Source: Spirochaetia bacterium (GTDB taxonomy: Bacteria; Spirochaetota; Spirochaetia; B11-G9). From it: 50,086 nt of DNA. The stretch lies in contig JAQIBN010000278.1 of NCBI GenBank assembly GCA_027859095.1, forward strand, positions 1-50,086, given 5' to 3'. The notes beneath the pieces are model-generated. The model did not search any database and was not told the DNA's origin. It saw only the letters and a program-made list of their open reading frames with translations. Positions 37,705-46,724 of this stretch are shown piece after piece. Position numbers and translations under genes: made by a program. How positions within the stretch are numbered: the stretch's first letter is position 1; the number at the start of each line of letters is the position of its first letter.

Positions 37705-37835
37705 TTTCTTCTCCTGTCTTTCTATTATGTATATATGGTGGAAATATGAATTTTACTTCAGGGGGATGATACTGTAACTTCTGGAGAAATACTGGGTTTC
37801 CATATTTGTTTATTTTGTTGCTATTGTTTCTATTT

Positions 37836-37855
37836 GAGAGACGCACTGTCTCTAC
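37836..37855. repeat. REP-like palindrome copy 4, centre deleted
   Basis: gagagacgca|ctgtctctac lacks the cgccgtg centre of copy 2. Confidence 0.65.
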
Positions 37856-37912
37856 GGGGGATTGGGTGAGGGGTCTATTGAAAACAAAAGATTGACCTGA
37901 TATACAATTCAT

Positions 37913-38842
37913 ATGCATACCCTAACTACCCTCATCCCAATTTTCTTTTTTCTCCTTATGGGGATTGTTTTGGCTAAAACTGGTATTATTAAATTGGTAG
38001 GCGCACGCCGTGCGGCTCTACTGGATAGGATTGTTCTTCTTACCCTTTCTGTAATGCTTTTTTTTATGGGTATTCGTATTGGAATAATTGAAAATATTGG
38101 TCAAAAACTTGTTGAGATAGGATTAATTTCTGTGTCATTTGCCTTTGCAACTGTTATAGGGACATCTGTAGTTGTTCTATTTACACTTTTTCTATTAAGA
38201 AAGGTTATACACAAACCTGAACCACATAAAGAAAAGATTCATATAATGCATCATCTAAAAGAACCTGTTTATCTACTTTTTTTAATGATTTCAGGTATTG
38301 TTTCAGGATTATTTATCCCTGTTCTAAAATCTGTAAATGGAAATATTACAACATGGCTTCTTTATTTACTTCTTTTTTTGATTGGAATACAACTGGGAAC
38401 AAGTAAAACTAAAAATACAGTATTTCAGGCATCTATGGTTCTACTTCCTCTAAGTACTGCTATAGGATCCCTCTTTGGAGGTTTGGCTATAGGAGGATTT
38501 TTCAGTCTTAGCCCTGGTGAATCTCTTTCTCTGGCAGCAGGTTTTGGGTGGTATACTCTTTCAGGAGTTATAATTACAGATATGGGAAATCCTGTACTGG
38601 GATCTGCCGGTTTTATGATAAACCTGTTCCGGGAAACAATTGCCCTTATTGCTATTCCTCTTTTAGGACGAACAAGGTTTTCCCTTGTATCTATAGGAAT
38701 AGCTGGAGCTACCAGTATGGATGTTACTCTTCCTCTAATTGAAAGATCCTGTGGAAAAGAGTTTGTTTCTTTAGCGCTGGGTCATGGTATTTTACTTTCA
38801 TTACTTGTACCTCTTTTGGTGCCTCTTTTTTATAATCTATGA
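37913..38842 (+). CDS. LysO/DUF340 family transporter
   Basis: IPIFFFLLMGIVLAKTGIIK, LLYLLLFLIGIQLGTSK, GFGWYTLSGVIITDMGNPVLGSAGFMINLFRE, SMDVTLPLIERSCG. Confidence 0.88.
   Translation: MHTLTTLIPIFFFLLMGIVLAKTGIIKLVGARRAALLDRIVLLTLSVMLFFMGIRIGIIENIGQKLVEIGLISVSFAFATVIGTSVVVLFTLFLLRKVIHKPEPHKEKIHIMHHLKEPVYLLFLMISGIVSGLFIPVLKSVNGNITTWLLYLLLFLIGIQLGTSKTKNTVFQASMVLLPLSTAIGSLFGGLAIGGFFSLSPGESLSLAAGFGWYTLSGVIITDMGNPVLGSAGFMINLFRETIALIAIPLLGRTRFSLVSIGIAGATSMDVTLPLIERSCGKEFVSLALGHGILLSLLVPLLVPLFYNL
37997..38021. repeat. REP-like palindrome copy 5, in frame inside LysO-like gene
   Basis: gtaggcgcacgccgtgcggctctac, encodes VGARRAALL (last codon continues into ctg). Confidence 0.75.
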
Positions 38843-38912
38843 TAAGGCGCAATAAATCGCACCTGTACATTGTTATATTACAAAACAGAATATACTTCTT
38901 TAAAAAGATATT

Positions 38913-39977
38913 TTATGACAAAAGCCTTATCCTTGTGAAAATGTAATCTAGAGTATCATGTTTTAGAATATGTCTGATATAGTCTGTTCCTTCCAGTTTT
39001 GTAAGGTATTCGAAATCATTTTTTACATATCTTTTATCAATATCCGAACCATACCAGTGAACAAGATAGATTTCTCCTTCAGAAATTTCTATGGACGTCA
39101 TACCTCTTTTTCCAATTACACTTCCGGAATTAAAGACACAGGGGATGATAATATCATCGCTGTAAAGAGAGCTTATTGAATGTTCTTTACCTCTCTTTTT
39201 TGTATGTTCCTCGATATCTTGCTTACATTTTATTATATTGTTTTGCAAATCAGCTTTGTGTTTTTTTCCAGACTCCTGATATTCTCTTAATAGAGATTCG
39301 ATCCGGAACTTCAGAGTATCCAGCTTTGAGAATGATTCAAAAAGAGGCCTATGAGTATGCCCGATGATTGATACCATTTTCTTGCTTCTTGCAAAGTCAT
39401 ATGCCATTTTTTCTATGTGGGATTTTTTCATATTGTTGTGGGCAACTGAATAACTTTTTATTCTTAAAGGGATAGCTATCAATTTTATCGCAAGGCTCAT
39501 TAACTCATCAAAAGTATTATAGTAAAAGGAAGCCTGATGACCGTGATAAATAAACAGTTCTCTATCTTTCAATTTTAAAGTAAGAGATTTTAAAGTGGGG
39601 CATCCAAGCTCACTTTCTTTATAACCAAAAAGTTTTGAATCATGATTGCCGTATATCTTGTATAGTCTATTTTTATCATGGAATTTACAAAATAATTCAT
39701 ATATTTCCTTCCATTGGTTTTTTATCCCTTTTAGTTGATACCTATATAATTCTTCTACATCTCCATTTAATACCAGTATGTAATTATTTTTAAAATAGTA
39801 CTCTTTTAGTGCAGTTGAAAACAGTTGTGAATTCTTATGGAAGTCATCCAGAGATCGTCCATCACCCATATGAAGATCACTAAAAATGACTATTTTATCC
39901 TTGGGTGTTATCTTGAGTTCAGGGGATTCGCTATAGAGTTTTTCCAATAACTGGAAATAATGATTATTCCTGATCAT
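38913..39977 (-). CDS. Calcineurin-like metallophosphoesterase
   Basis: DKIVIFSDLHMGDGRSLDDF, LVLNGDVEELYR, KIYGNHDSKL, SIIGHTHRPLFE. Confidence 0.92.
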   Translation of the reverse strand: MIRNNHYFQLLEKLYSESPELKITPKDKIVIFSDLHMGDGRSLDDFHKNSQLFSTALKEYYFKNNYILVLNGDVEELYRYQLKGIKNQWKEIYELFCKFHDKNRLYKIYGNHDSKLFGYKESELGCPTLKSLTLKLKDRELFIYHGHQASFYYNTFDELMSLAIKLIAIPLRIKSYSVAHNNMKKSHIEKMAYDFARSKKMVSIIGHTHRPLFESFSKLDTLKFRIESLLREYQESGKKHKADLQNNIIKCKQDIEEHTKKRGKEHSISSLYSDDIIIPCVFNSGSVIGKRGMTSIEISEGEIYLVHWYGSDIDKRYVKNDFEYLTKLEGTDYIRHILKHDTLDYIFTRIRLLS

Positions 39978-39981
39978 AGGC

Positions 39982-40473
39982 TCAGTTTGACAGATTTAAG
40001 GAATTTCGTAAACGAGTATTCATAAGAATGGGATCATGTGTAGTAATAATTGATCTCCGGAAGGTTTCATGACGAAGAAGACCCACAATTGTAGATAAAA
40101 TATGAAGGTACTCTTTCTGGGAATTCGGTGGATTAGCAACTAAAAAGAGTATATGTACGGGTTTTTGGTCAATGGAGTTAAACTCTATCCCTTTGTGAGA
40201 GATACCAAGTGCAACAATAAGTTTTTCATTTTCCGAACAGTCTCCATGAGCTATAGCTACACCCTTACCAAGGCCTGTACTCGTACTTTTTTCTCTTTTA
40301 ATTACATTTTCCTGAAATTTTTTCGGATTAGATAGCATTTTTAATGATTTTGATTTTAAAGTCAGCTCTTTAATAGCATCAGATTTGTCAGTCGCTTCGA
40401 GTTCGCATAAATTACAGTCAAAAACTACATCTACCATCTTAGTTATAATATCGGCTAATTTTAAAATTGGCAA
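39982..40473 (-). CDS. PTS EIIA (PtsN/fructose-type) domain protein
   Basis: GLGKGVAIAHGDCSENEKLIVALGISHKGIEFNSIDQKPVHILFLVANP with candidate phospho-His. Confidence 0.85.
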   Translation of the reverse strand: MPILKLADIITKMVDVVFDCNLCELEATDKSDAIKELTLKSKSLKMLSNPKKFQENVIKREKSTSTGLGKGVAIAHGDCSENEKLIVALGISHKGIEFNSIDQKPVHILFLVANPPNSQKEYLHILSTIVGLLRHETFRRSIITTHDPILMNTRLRNSLNLSN

Positions 40474-40489
40474 AACTTTTTTTACAAAA

Positions 40490-41203
40490 TCAGTTTAATC
40501 CACCACCTATAATCTCACTAAGCTTGTTTCCAAGAGCCTTTCTCTCATCAGCTGATATTCCCCTGGTCGGTACAGCTTCATGAACCATAAAATTAATATC
40601 AGCAGCACCTATTCTAAGATTTTCTTCCCATGCATGCCATGATCCGCTAATTGTCAAAGGAACAATTGTTGCCTCTGCTCTTGTTGCAAGTTTAATAGAT
40701 CCATTTTTAAAGGTACCCATAGTATCAGATTTACTTCTAGTACCTTCAGGGAAAATTATCATGGAGTTTCCCTTTTTTATAAACTCAATACCTTTTTCAA
40801 TGGAACGCAATGCATTTTTAACATTACCACGATCAATAAATGCACTTCTTAAGGCAACAATCCAGAGATTGAGGAAGGGGTAATAGAGGAGTTGTTTTTT
40901 TGCTATATATCCAACTGTTACCGGAAGGACAGAAAGAACAATTAGAATATCAATTGCACTCTGATGATTACCAACAAAACATAATCCTTTTTCATCCGGT
41001 ATTTTTTCCAGACCTTCAATTGTTATTGTGGAACCAGTTGTTTTAAGAACCATCTTAGCCCAGTTTGATGAACCCAAATGTATAAACCCTTCAAAAAGTT
41101 TTCCAAGACCAAGTTTTACAAGAATAATATAGATTAGTGCAATTGGTGATCCCAGAACAATTGGAACCCACATTGCTGTATAAAAAAGGATAGTTCGTGC
41201 CAT
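40490..41203 (-). CDS. plsC: 1-acyl-sn-glycerol-3-phosphate acyltransferase
   Basis: FVGNHQSAIDILIVL (NHxxxxD), IIFPEGTRSKSDTMGTFKNG, TIVPLTISGS. Confidence 0.94.
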   Translation of the reverse strand: MARTILFYTAMWVPIVLGSPIALIYIILVKLGLGKLFEGFIHLGSSNWAKMVLKTTGSTITIEGLEKIPDEKGLCFVGNHQSAIDILIVLSVLPVTVGYIAKKQLLYYPFLNLWIVALRSAFIDRGNVKNALRSIEKGIEFIKKGNSMIIFPEGTRSKSDTMGTFKNGSIKLATRAEATIVPLTISGSWHAWEENLRIGAADINFMVHEAVPTRGISADERKALGNKLSEIIGGGLN

Positions 41204-41422
41204 GTACAGAGTATACAGTAAGTAATAAGCAGTGAACAGTTATCCCGATACATTTTGCCAGGGCAAAATACTCGATAACCGGTGGTAAGGTAATACATTG
41301 CTCCTCGAGTAAATTCGTTCCACCATCTAAATCTACCCCAAAAGGAATTGTATCGAGAGGGCAATTGTATTGGGAGGAACTTGATTCTCTTTCCTATTTA
41401 GAATAATGTTCTGCTACACAGT

Positions 41423-41461
41423 GCATAGCCTGGTCGGGACTTCGTCCCTGCTCGGCTATGC
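41423..41461 (+). promoter_or_regulatory. Strong 5'-UTR hairpin just upstream of proS
   Basis: gcatagcc-tggtc-gggac-ttc-gtccc-tgctc-ggctatgc, 18 nt before the ATG at 41480. Confidence 0.65.
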
Positions 41462-41479
41462 AGCCAAAGGAGAAATTTT

Positions 41480-43201
41480 ATGAGGTTAAGCAGCGCATTT
41501 CTAAAAACAATGAAGGAAGTACCCAAGGAAGCTCAGGTTGTAAGCCATCAGCTTATGTTCAGAGCAGGAATGATCCAGAAGCTTGCTAGCGGAATATATA
41601 ACTATCTACCAATGGCTTTAAGAAGTCTAAGAAAAATTGAAGCAATAATTAGGGAAGAACTCGAGAAGAAGGGCTGTCAGGAAGTATTGATGCCTATAGT
41701 TCAGCCTGCAGAGCTTTGGAAAGAAAGCGGCCGATGGGAATACTATGGAGCAGAACTTCTTCGTTTTAAGGACAGGAAAGATAGTGATTTTTGTCTTGGA
41801 CCAACCCATGAAGAAGTTATAACAGATATGGTTCGTAAAAATCTAAAGAGCTATAAACAGCTTCCCTGGAACCTGTATCAGATTCAAAGTAAATTCAGAG
41901 ATGAAATCCGTCCACGATTTGGCCTTATGAGGGGCAGAGAATTTATTATGAAGGATGCCTACAGCTTTGATGAGAGTGTAGAAAAATCCCTCGAAAACTA
42001 CCAGCTCATGTACGATGCTTATACAGCAATTTTTAACAGATGCGGCCTGATTTTTAAAGCAGTAGATGCTGCAACCGGTGCAATAGGCGGTGATAGAAGC
42101 CATGAATTCCAGGTTCTTGCAGAATCCGGTGAAGATGGAATTTTAAGCTGCAGCCACTGCGGGTATGCCGCAAACGAAGAAAAAGCTGCAATAAAAGAAA
42201 AATCATATAAACTGGATAATTCCACTTTTATATCTTTGGAAGAAGTTCATACTCCCAATCAAAAAAGTATTGAGGAAGTTACAGAATTCCTTGGGAAGAA
42301 ACCCGAAGAGCTTATAAAATCTATGGTATATATGGTAGATGAAGAGGCTGTTCTTGTACTGGTCCAGGGAAATAAAGAGGTCAACGAAGCAAAAATTCAG
42401 GCATATTTTAATGCCAATATTGTTCACCTGGCTGATGATAAGACTGTCGAAGAGATAACGGGGGCTGCAACTGGATTTGCAGGGCCAATAGGCTTGAATA
42501 AACAGATAAAAATAGCTGCAGATAATGGTGTTCAGGGAATAATAAACATGGTCTGCGGCGCAAATAAAACAGATTATCATTTAACTGATGTAAATATTGA
42601 ACGTGATTTTAAAGCAGATGTACTGGGTGATTTTATCCATGCCGCAGCTGGTGAACCATGCCCTGTCTGCGAAGAAGGGATTTTGGAGGAACACAGGGGA
42701 ATCGAAGTAGGACAGGTATTCTACCTTGGGACCAAGTACAGCAAGTCGATGTCCTGTAACTTTCTGGATAGAAATGGAAAAGAAGTTCCTGCCGAGATGG
42801 GCTGCTATGGAATTGGCGTGGGAAGAACTCTTGCAGCTGCAATTGAGCAGAATCATGATGATAATGGAATAATATGGCCCATGGCTATAGCCCCTTATGA
42901 AGTACTGATCATGCCTCTTCAACTTAAGGATGAGGATGTTGTAAATGTCTCAAATACACTTTACAAGAGTTTCCTTGAAGCAGGGATTGATGCTGCCATA
43001 GATGACAGAAATGAACGGGCAGGGTTTAAGTTCAATGATGCTGATTTAATAGGATATCCTGTACAGATCATTATTGGATCAAAAACCATTGCAGAAGGGA
43101 TGGTTGAGGTGAAGGTAAGGGCTACAGGCGAAAAGCAGAATATGAAGGTTGCTGAGGTTAAGGACTGGATGATCAATTTTAAGTCAGAGGCTTTGAAATA
43201 A
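41480..43201 (+). CDS. proS: Prolyl-tRNA synthetase (bacterial type with editing insertion)
   Basis: RAGMIQKLASGIYNYLPMALRSLRKIE, LGPTHEEVITDMVR, FRDEIRPRFGLMRGREFIMKDAYSFD, GCYGIGVGRTLAAAIEQNHDDNGIIWP. Confidence 0.97.
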   Translation: MRLSSAFLKTMKEVPKEAQVVSHQLMFRAGMIQKLASGIYNYLPMALRSLRKIEAIIREELEKKGCQEVLMPIVQPAELWKESGRWEYYGAELLRFKDRKDSDFCLGPTHEEVITDMVRKNLKSYKQLPWNLYQIQSKFRDEIRPRFGLMRGREFIMKDAYSFDESVEKSLENYQLMYDAYTAIFNRCGLIFKAVDAATGAIGGDRSHEFQVLAESGEDGILSCSHCGYAANEEKAAIKEKSYKLDNSTFISLEEVHTPNQKSIEEVTEFLGKKPEELIKSMVYMVDEEAVLVLVQGNKEVNEAKIQAYFNANIVHLADDKTVEEITGAATGFAGPIGLNKQIKIAADNGVQGIINMVCGANKTDYHLTDVNIERDFKADVLGDFIHAAAGEPCPVCEEGILEEHRGIEVGQVFYLGTKYSKSMSCNFLDRNGKEVPAEMGCYGIGVGRTLAAAIEQNHDDNGIIWPMAIAPYEVLIMPLQLKDEDVVNVSNTLYKSFLEAGIDAAIDDRNERAGFKFNDADLIGYPVQIIIGSKTIAEGMVEVKVRATGEKQNMKVAEVKDWMINFKSEALK

Positions 43202-43248
43202 AGGATTTATTTATTCCTTTTAGTCTGGGAGTGTAGTATATTAATAAA

Positions 43249-43452
43249 ATGGAAAGTCAGGAAATTTTAAAAGAGGTTCTTTCGCTTAAACCTCAGGAAA
43301 GATTTTTAATAGTTGAAGGCATTTTAAGTAGTCTGGATCATCCCGATAAAGATATTGATGAAATATGGGGAAATGAAGCTATTGCCAGACTTCAGGCATA
43401 CAGAGCAGGGAAACTAAAGGGATTCCCTATATCTGAAATTTTCAATGACTAA
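43249..43452 (+). CDS. Addiction module antitoxin (putative addiction module component family)
   Basis: LSLKPQERFLIVEGILSSLDHPDKDIDEIWGNEAIARLQAYRAGKLKG; overlaps toxin gene. Confidence 0.88.
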   Translation: MESQEILKEVLSLKPQERFLIVEGILSSLDHPDKDIDEIWGNEAIARLQAYRAGKLKGFPISEIFND

Positions 43453-43744
43453 ACACACAAACATCATATTCTCCGAATTTGCAAAGCTGGAGTTAGAAGA
43501 TGCAGAAGCATATTATGAGTTTCATCAGGAAGGACTTGGAAAGAGATTCAAACTCGCAATAAAAAAAGGAATAGAAAGAATTATTCAATTCCCATTATCC
43601 TGGCCTTTTGAGAAAGGTGAGGTAAGAAAGTGTATATTGTCTCGATTCCCATATAAAATTCTTTACTCTAAAGAAGAAGATCATATATTCATTATCGCAA
43701 TTGCACATACACATCGGGAACCTAATTACTGGGCAGATCAATAG
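43445..43744 (+). CDS. RelE/ParE family toxin
   Basis: FSEFAKLELEDAEAYYEFHQEGLGKRFKLAIKKGIERIIQFPLSWP, VRKCILSRFPYKILY, IAIAHTHREPNYW. Confidence 0.92.
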   Translation: MTKHTNIIFSEFAKLELEDAEAYYEFHQEGLGKRFKLAIKKGIERIIQFPLSWPFEKGEVRKCILSRFPYKILYSKEEDHIFIIAIAHTHREPNYWADQ

Positions 43745-43761
43745 TAGATTAAGGCATAGAT

Positions 43762-43792
43762 AAAAAACCGCAGATCCATTACCTGCGGTTTT
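43762..43792. terminator. Bidirectional rho-independent terminator
   Basis: aaaaaaccgcag atccattac ctgcggtttt between convergent genes. Confidence 0.85.
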
Positions 43793-43829
43793 ATAGTATT
43801 ATTCAGCATATCTGCTGATATTTTTCTTC

Positions 43830-44825
43830 TTAGAAAGCAATCCTGACATTAGCACTTGCACCCAGTGACTGTGTACTGATGTTATACATAGCATTTAAAT
43901 CCAGTTTCAGGATAAATAAATTCACAGAAAGTCCACCGAAAGCACGGAATGATCCGCCAGCAGCTTCAGAAAAGATTGTAAAACCTGTATTGGAAAGCTC
44001 AACATCATAACCAGCATCTTCAAGTGCCTTTCGAACACTCGCTTCAGTTTCACCTTTACTATATGCAATATCAGAGGAAATACCTCCACCTGCCTTAGAC
44101 CAACCATAATTATATCCTAAACCAGCATAAGGTGTAATTATCAGCAGGCTCTTGCTTACCTGAAGTTTAAAATCAATAGTATGTGTTTCCCAGGCAAATC
44201 TTATGTCCGGATCTGTATAAGAAAGAACTGTATCTAATACTGGATTCAGATCAATTGATGAAAGATCTCCAACTCCAGCCACACTCGCATTAACCCCACC
44301 TGAAAGATAATTATACCCTGCTGAGAGAGAAATAGCAGGAAGAACTAAATTCCCCTTAATGATAGGTGTTCTAATATCAAATCCTACTAATGTATAATCA
44401 ACAGCTACATCACTGGATAGTGAAGCAGACATTTCAGGAGTTAACACACCAAGTTTCGCTCCAATATCAATAGGTAAAAAGGGTATACCAATTCTGGCAT
44501 CTATTACATAAGCAGGAAATGGTACTCCATAACCTGAATCCGTAATGGCACTTGGAAGACTAAAATTAAATGAATCAGCTAAAGCCACGAAGGCATCCTC
44601 TGGAATCATCACTGCCCCAACAGATAACCCAACGCCAAAATGGGGGAATCCCCTTACCTTTGCATCAGACCAGTTAAGTCCTATTGTAGATGCAAATGGT
44701 AATGATTCAGCTACATCAGATGAAAAAGTTGAAAAGGAATCTTCCATTGTGGTAATGTCAACCACAGCAAAAACTCCGGATACTCCTACCATCAAAATTA
44801 TCAAAATAATAAAAAATTTCTTCAT
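43830..44825 (-). CDS. Hypothetical exported protein, probable outer-membrane beta-barrel
   Basis: Signal peptide MKKFFIILIILMVGVSGVFA; Gly/aromatic alternating strands and C-terminal SLGASANVRIAF. Confidence 0.75.
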   Translation of the reverse strand: MKKFFIILIILMVGVSGVFAVVDITTMEDSFSTFSSDVAESLPFASTIGLNWSDAKVRGFPHFGVGLSVGAVMIPEDAFVALADSFNFSLPSAITDSGYGVPFPAYVIDARIGIPFLPIDIGAKLGVLTPEMSASLSSDVAVDYTLVGFDIRTPIIKGNLVLPAISLSAGYNYLSGGVNASVAGVGDLSSIDLNPVLDTVLSYTDPDIRFAWETHTIDFKLQVSKSLLIITPYAGLGYNYGWSKAGGGISSDIAYSKGETEASVRKALEDAGYDVELSNTGFTIFSEAAGGSFRAFGGLSVNLFILKLDLNAMYNISTQSLGASANVRIAF

Positions 44826-44939
44826 AAATATACCTCCAATTATGTATATGTCTATAGTTTACTTCTTTACTCTCCAATAATCCAATTTTTTGTAATAAAA
44901 TCGTTGACAAGATAATAATGCCGTATCATTCTGTCTTCT

Positions 44940-45782
44940 ATGAATAAAACAAACAAATATTTTACAATCGGACAGATAACAGACCTCCATGTAGGTAGAA
45001 AAATTCCCTTCCCTTCCGGGGAAGTTGATCTATTCGATCAATTGGTAAATGCCGTGGATAATTTAAATTCAATAGACCCTCCTTTAGATATGGCCGTCAT
45101 TTCCGGTGATCTGGCCAATCATGGTAAAGAAGAAGATTATATAAGAGTTAAATTCCAGCTGGATAGGCTTAATTTCCCCTATTTTATTGTAACGGGAAAC
45201 CATGATCAGCGAAAAACACTGGTAAAAGTCTTCAGTGAACACACATATCTTGTAACAGGTGATGAATTTATCCAATATACAATAGAAGACAAATCCATCC
45301 GGATAATAGCCCTGGATACCCTGGAACCTGGAACACATTATGGACTGATGTGTGAAAAAAGATTAAAATGGCTTGATGAAAAACTAGCGCAGCAACCTGA
45401 ACGACCAACACTGATTTTTATGCACCATCCGCCATTCGATACAGGTATGCCATACCCTGATCATCTTGGAATGCACAATAAAAAAGAATTTGCAGCTTTA
45501 ATTAAAAAGAATCCTCAGATTGAGGCAATTGCCAGCGGACACACTCACAGAGATTCTGTTTTAAGATGGAATGGGACAATAGTATATGTTACTCCAAGTT
45601 CAGCATTCAGCTATGGCCTTGAGTTTCACGATGTGGATGATGTCGATCCCTTATTGGAACCTCCAGTTGCCAGAATTTTCAGATGGGACCCTGAAGTGGG
45701 GCTTGTATCTCATTTAAGCTTCATCGGTAATTATGAATTTGGAATAACTGAGGGTGTTCCCGAGCCCCCTAAGAATTCGTGA
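44940..45782 (+). CDS. CpdA-like metallophosphoesterase
   Basis: IGQITDLHVGRKIPF, AVISGDLANHGKEEDY, IVTGNHDQR, LIFMHHPPFDTGM, IASGHTHRD. Confidence 0.93.
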   Translation: MNKTNKYFTIGQITDLHVGRKIPFPSGEVDLFDQLVNAVDNLNSIDPPLDMAVISGDLANHGKEEDYIRVKFQLDRLNFPYFIVTGNHDQRKTLVKVFSEHTYLVTGDEFIQYTIEDKSIRIIALDTLEPGTHYGLMCEKRLKWLDEKLAQQPERPTLIFMHHPPFDTGMPYPDHLGMHNKKEFAALIKKNPQIEAIASGHTHRDSVLRWNGTIVYVTPSSAFSYGLEFHDVDDVDPLLEPPVARIFRWDPEVGLVSHLSFIGNYEFGITEGVPEPPKNS

Positions 45783-45854
45783 AATCTTTTAAAATCATTT
45801 TTAAATTTAACTAACCTTTAACATGTGGGTAATTGATATTATAATACATTAAGC

Positions 45855-46724
45855 ATGTTAGATTTAATACCACGCTCCAGAATAATAACTCTTCTCTGTA
45901 TGTTTATCATATTAGCTGTTGGGATTTCAGCTGTACCAGTTAATATTGCTGTTCCTGCCTCAGGAGAGGGAATGGAAAAACTACTTTCCTGGACTCCTTT
46001 GATAAAATACCTTGAGAAAGAAACAGGACTGGAGATAAATCTCAATATTGTCAGAGACCATAGAACAATAAAAGAAGAACTAGAGCAAAAAAATTATGAT
46101 TTTGCGCTTATTGATCCTTTTTGGTATGAAAACTGGAAAAAGACAGAATTGTGCCTCCCTTTTCTTGAAACTATCGACAATAAGGCTACCGGGATTCGAA
46201 GTATACTGATTGTACATAAAAGTTCTATTTTTAGAACACTGAAGGATCTTGAAAACAGCAATATAGCGCTAACAGTTCCCTATGATTCAGCTCTAGGATT
46301 CTACATCCCACTTGCTTTAATGTTTAATCAGGGAATTGATCCCTTTTCATATTTTAAAGCAATAGTTTTTCCGGAAACCTTTGAGAGTATTTTAAAAGGT
46401 GTTGCTTATGGAAAACTGGATTCAGGTTTTATCACAACAGATTTATTGGATGTAATGGGAAACAGAAGGTACAGGAATGATATTCGTATTTTACTTGAAT
46501 CTGAAATTCTTCCTGGACCTGTTATTGTTGTGAGGAATGATTTTAATGTGGATTTGGCTCGTATTATTAGAAGGGCAATGATTCTTTTAACGGATAAGGA
46601 TGAAGGGGCCAGACTTCTGAGTGGTATAGGAATTTCAGGTTTTAAGGAAATAGATGAAGGAATATTTGAGGTGCTTAGGAACTATATAGAAGTTCTGGAT
46701 ATAAATAATGCCTCTCCAGAGTAA
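45855..46724 (+). CDS. PhnD-like phosphate/phosphonate periplasmic binding protein
   Basis: Hydrophobic N-terminus; TPLIKYLEKETGLEINLNIVRDHRTIKEELEQKNYDFALIDPFWY, NSNIALTVPYDSALGFYIPLALM. Confidence 0.88.
   Translation: MLDLIPRSRIITLLCMFIILAVGISAVPVNIAVPASGEGMEKLLSWTPLIKYLEKETGLEINLNIVRDHRTIKEELEQKNYDFALIDPFWYENWKKTELCLPFLETIDNKATGIRSILIVHKSSIFRTLKDLENSNIALTVPYDSALGFYIPLALMFNQGIDPFSYFKAIVFPETFESILKGVAYGKLDSGFITTDLLDVMGNRRYRNDIRILLESEILPGPVIVVRNDFNVDLARIIRRAMILLTDKDEGARLLSGIGISGFKEIDEGIFEVLRNYIEVLDINNASPE

Noticed and set aside
41205-41480. Possible T-box leader of proS
   Set aside because: No AGGGTGGNACCGCG-type antiterminator sequence and no clear terminator; only a hairpin was supported.
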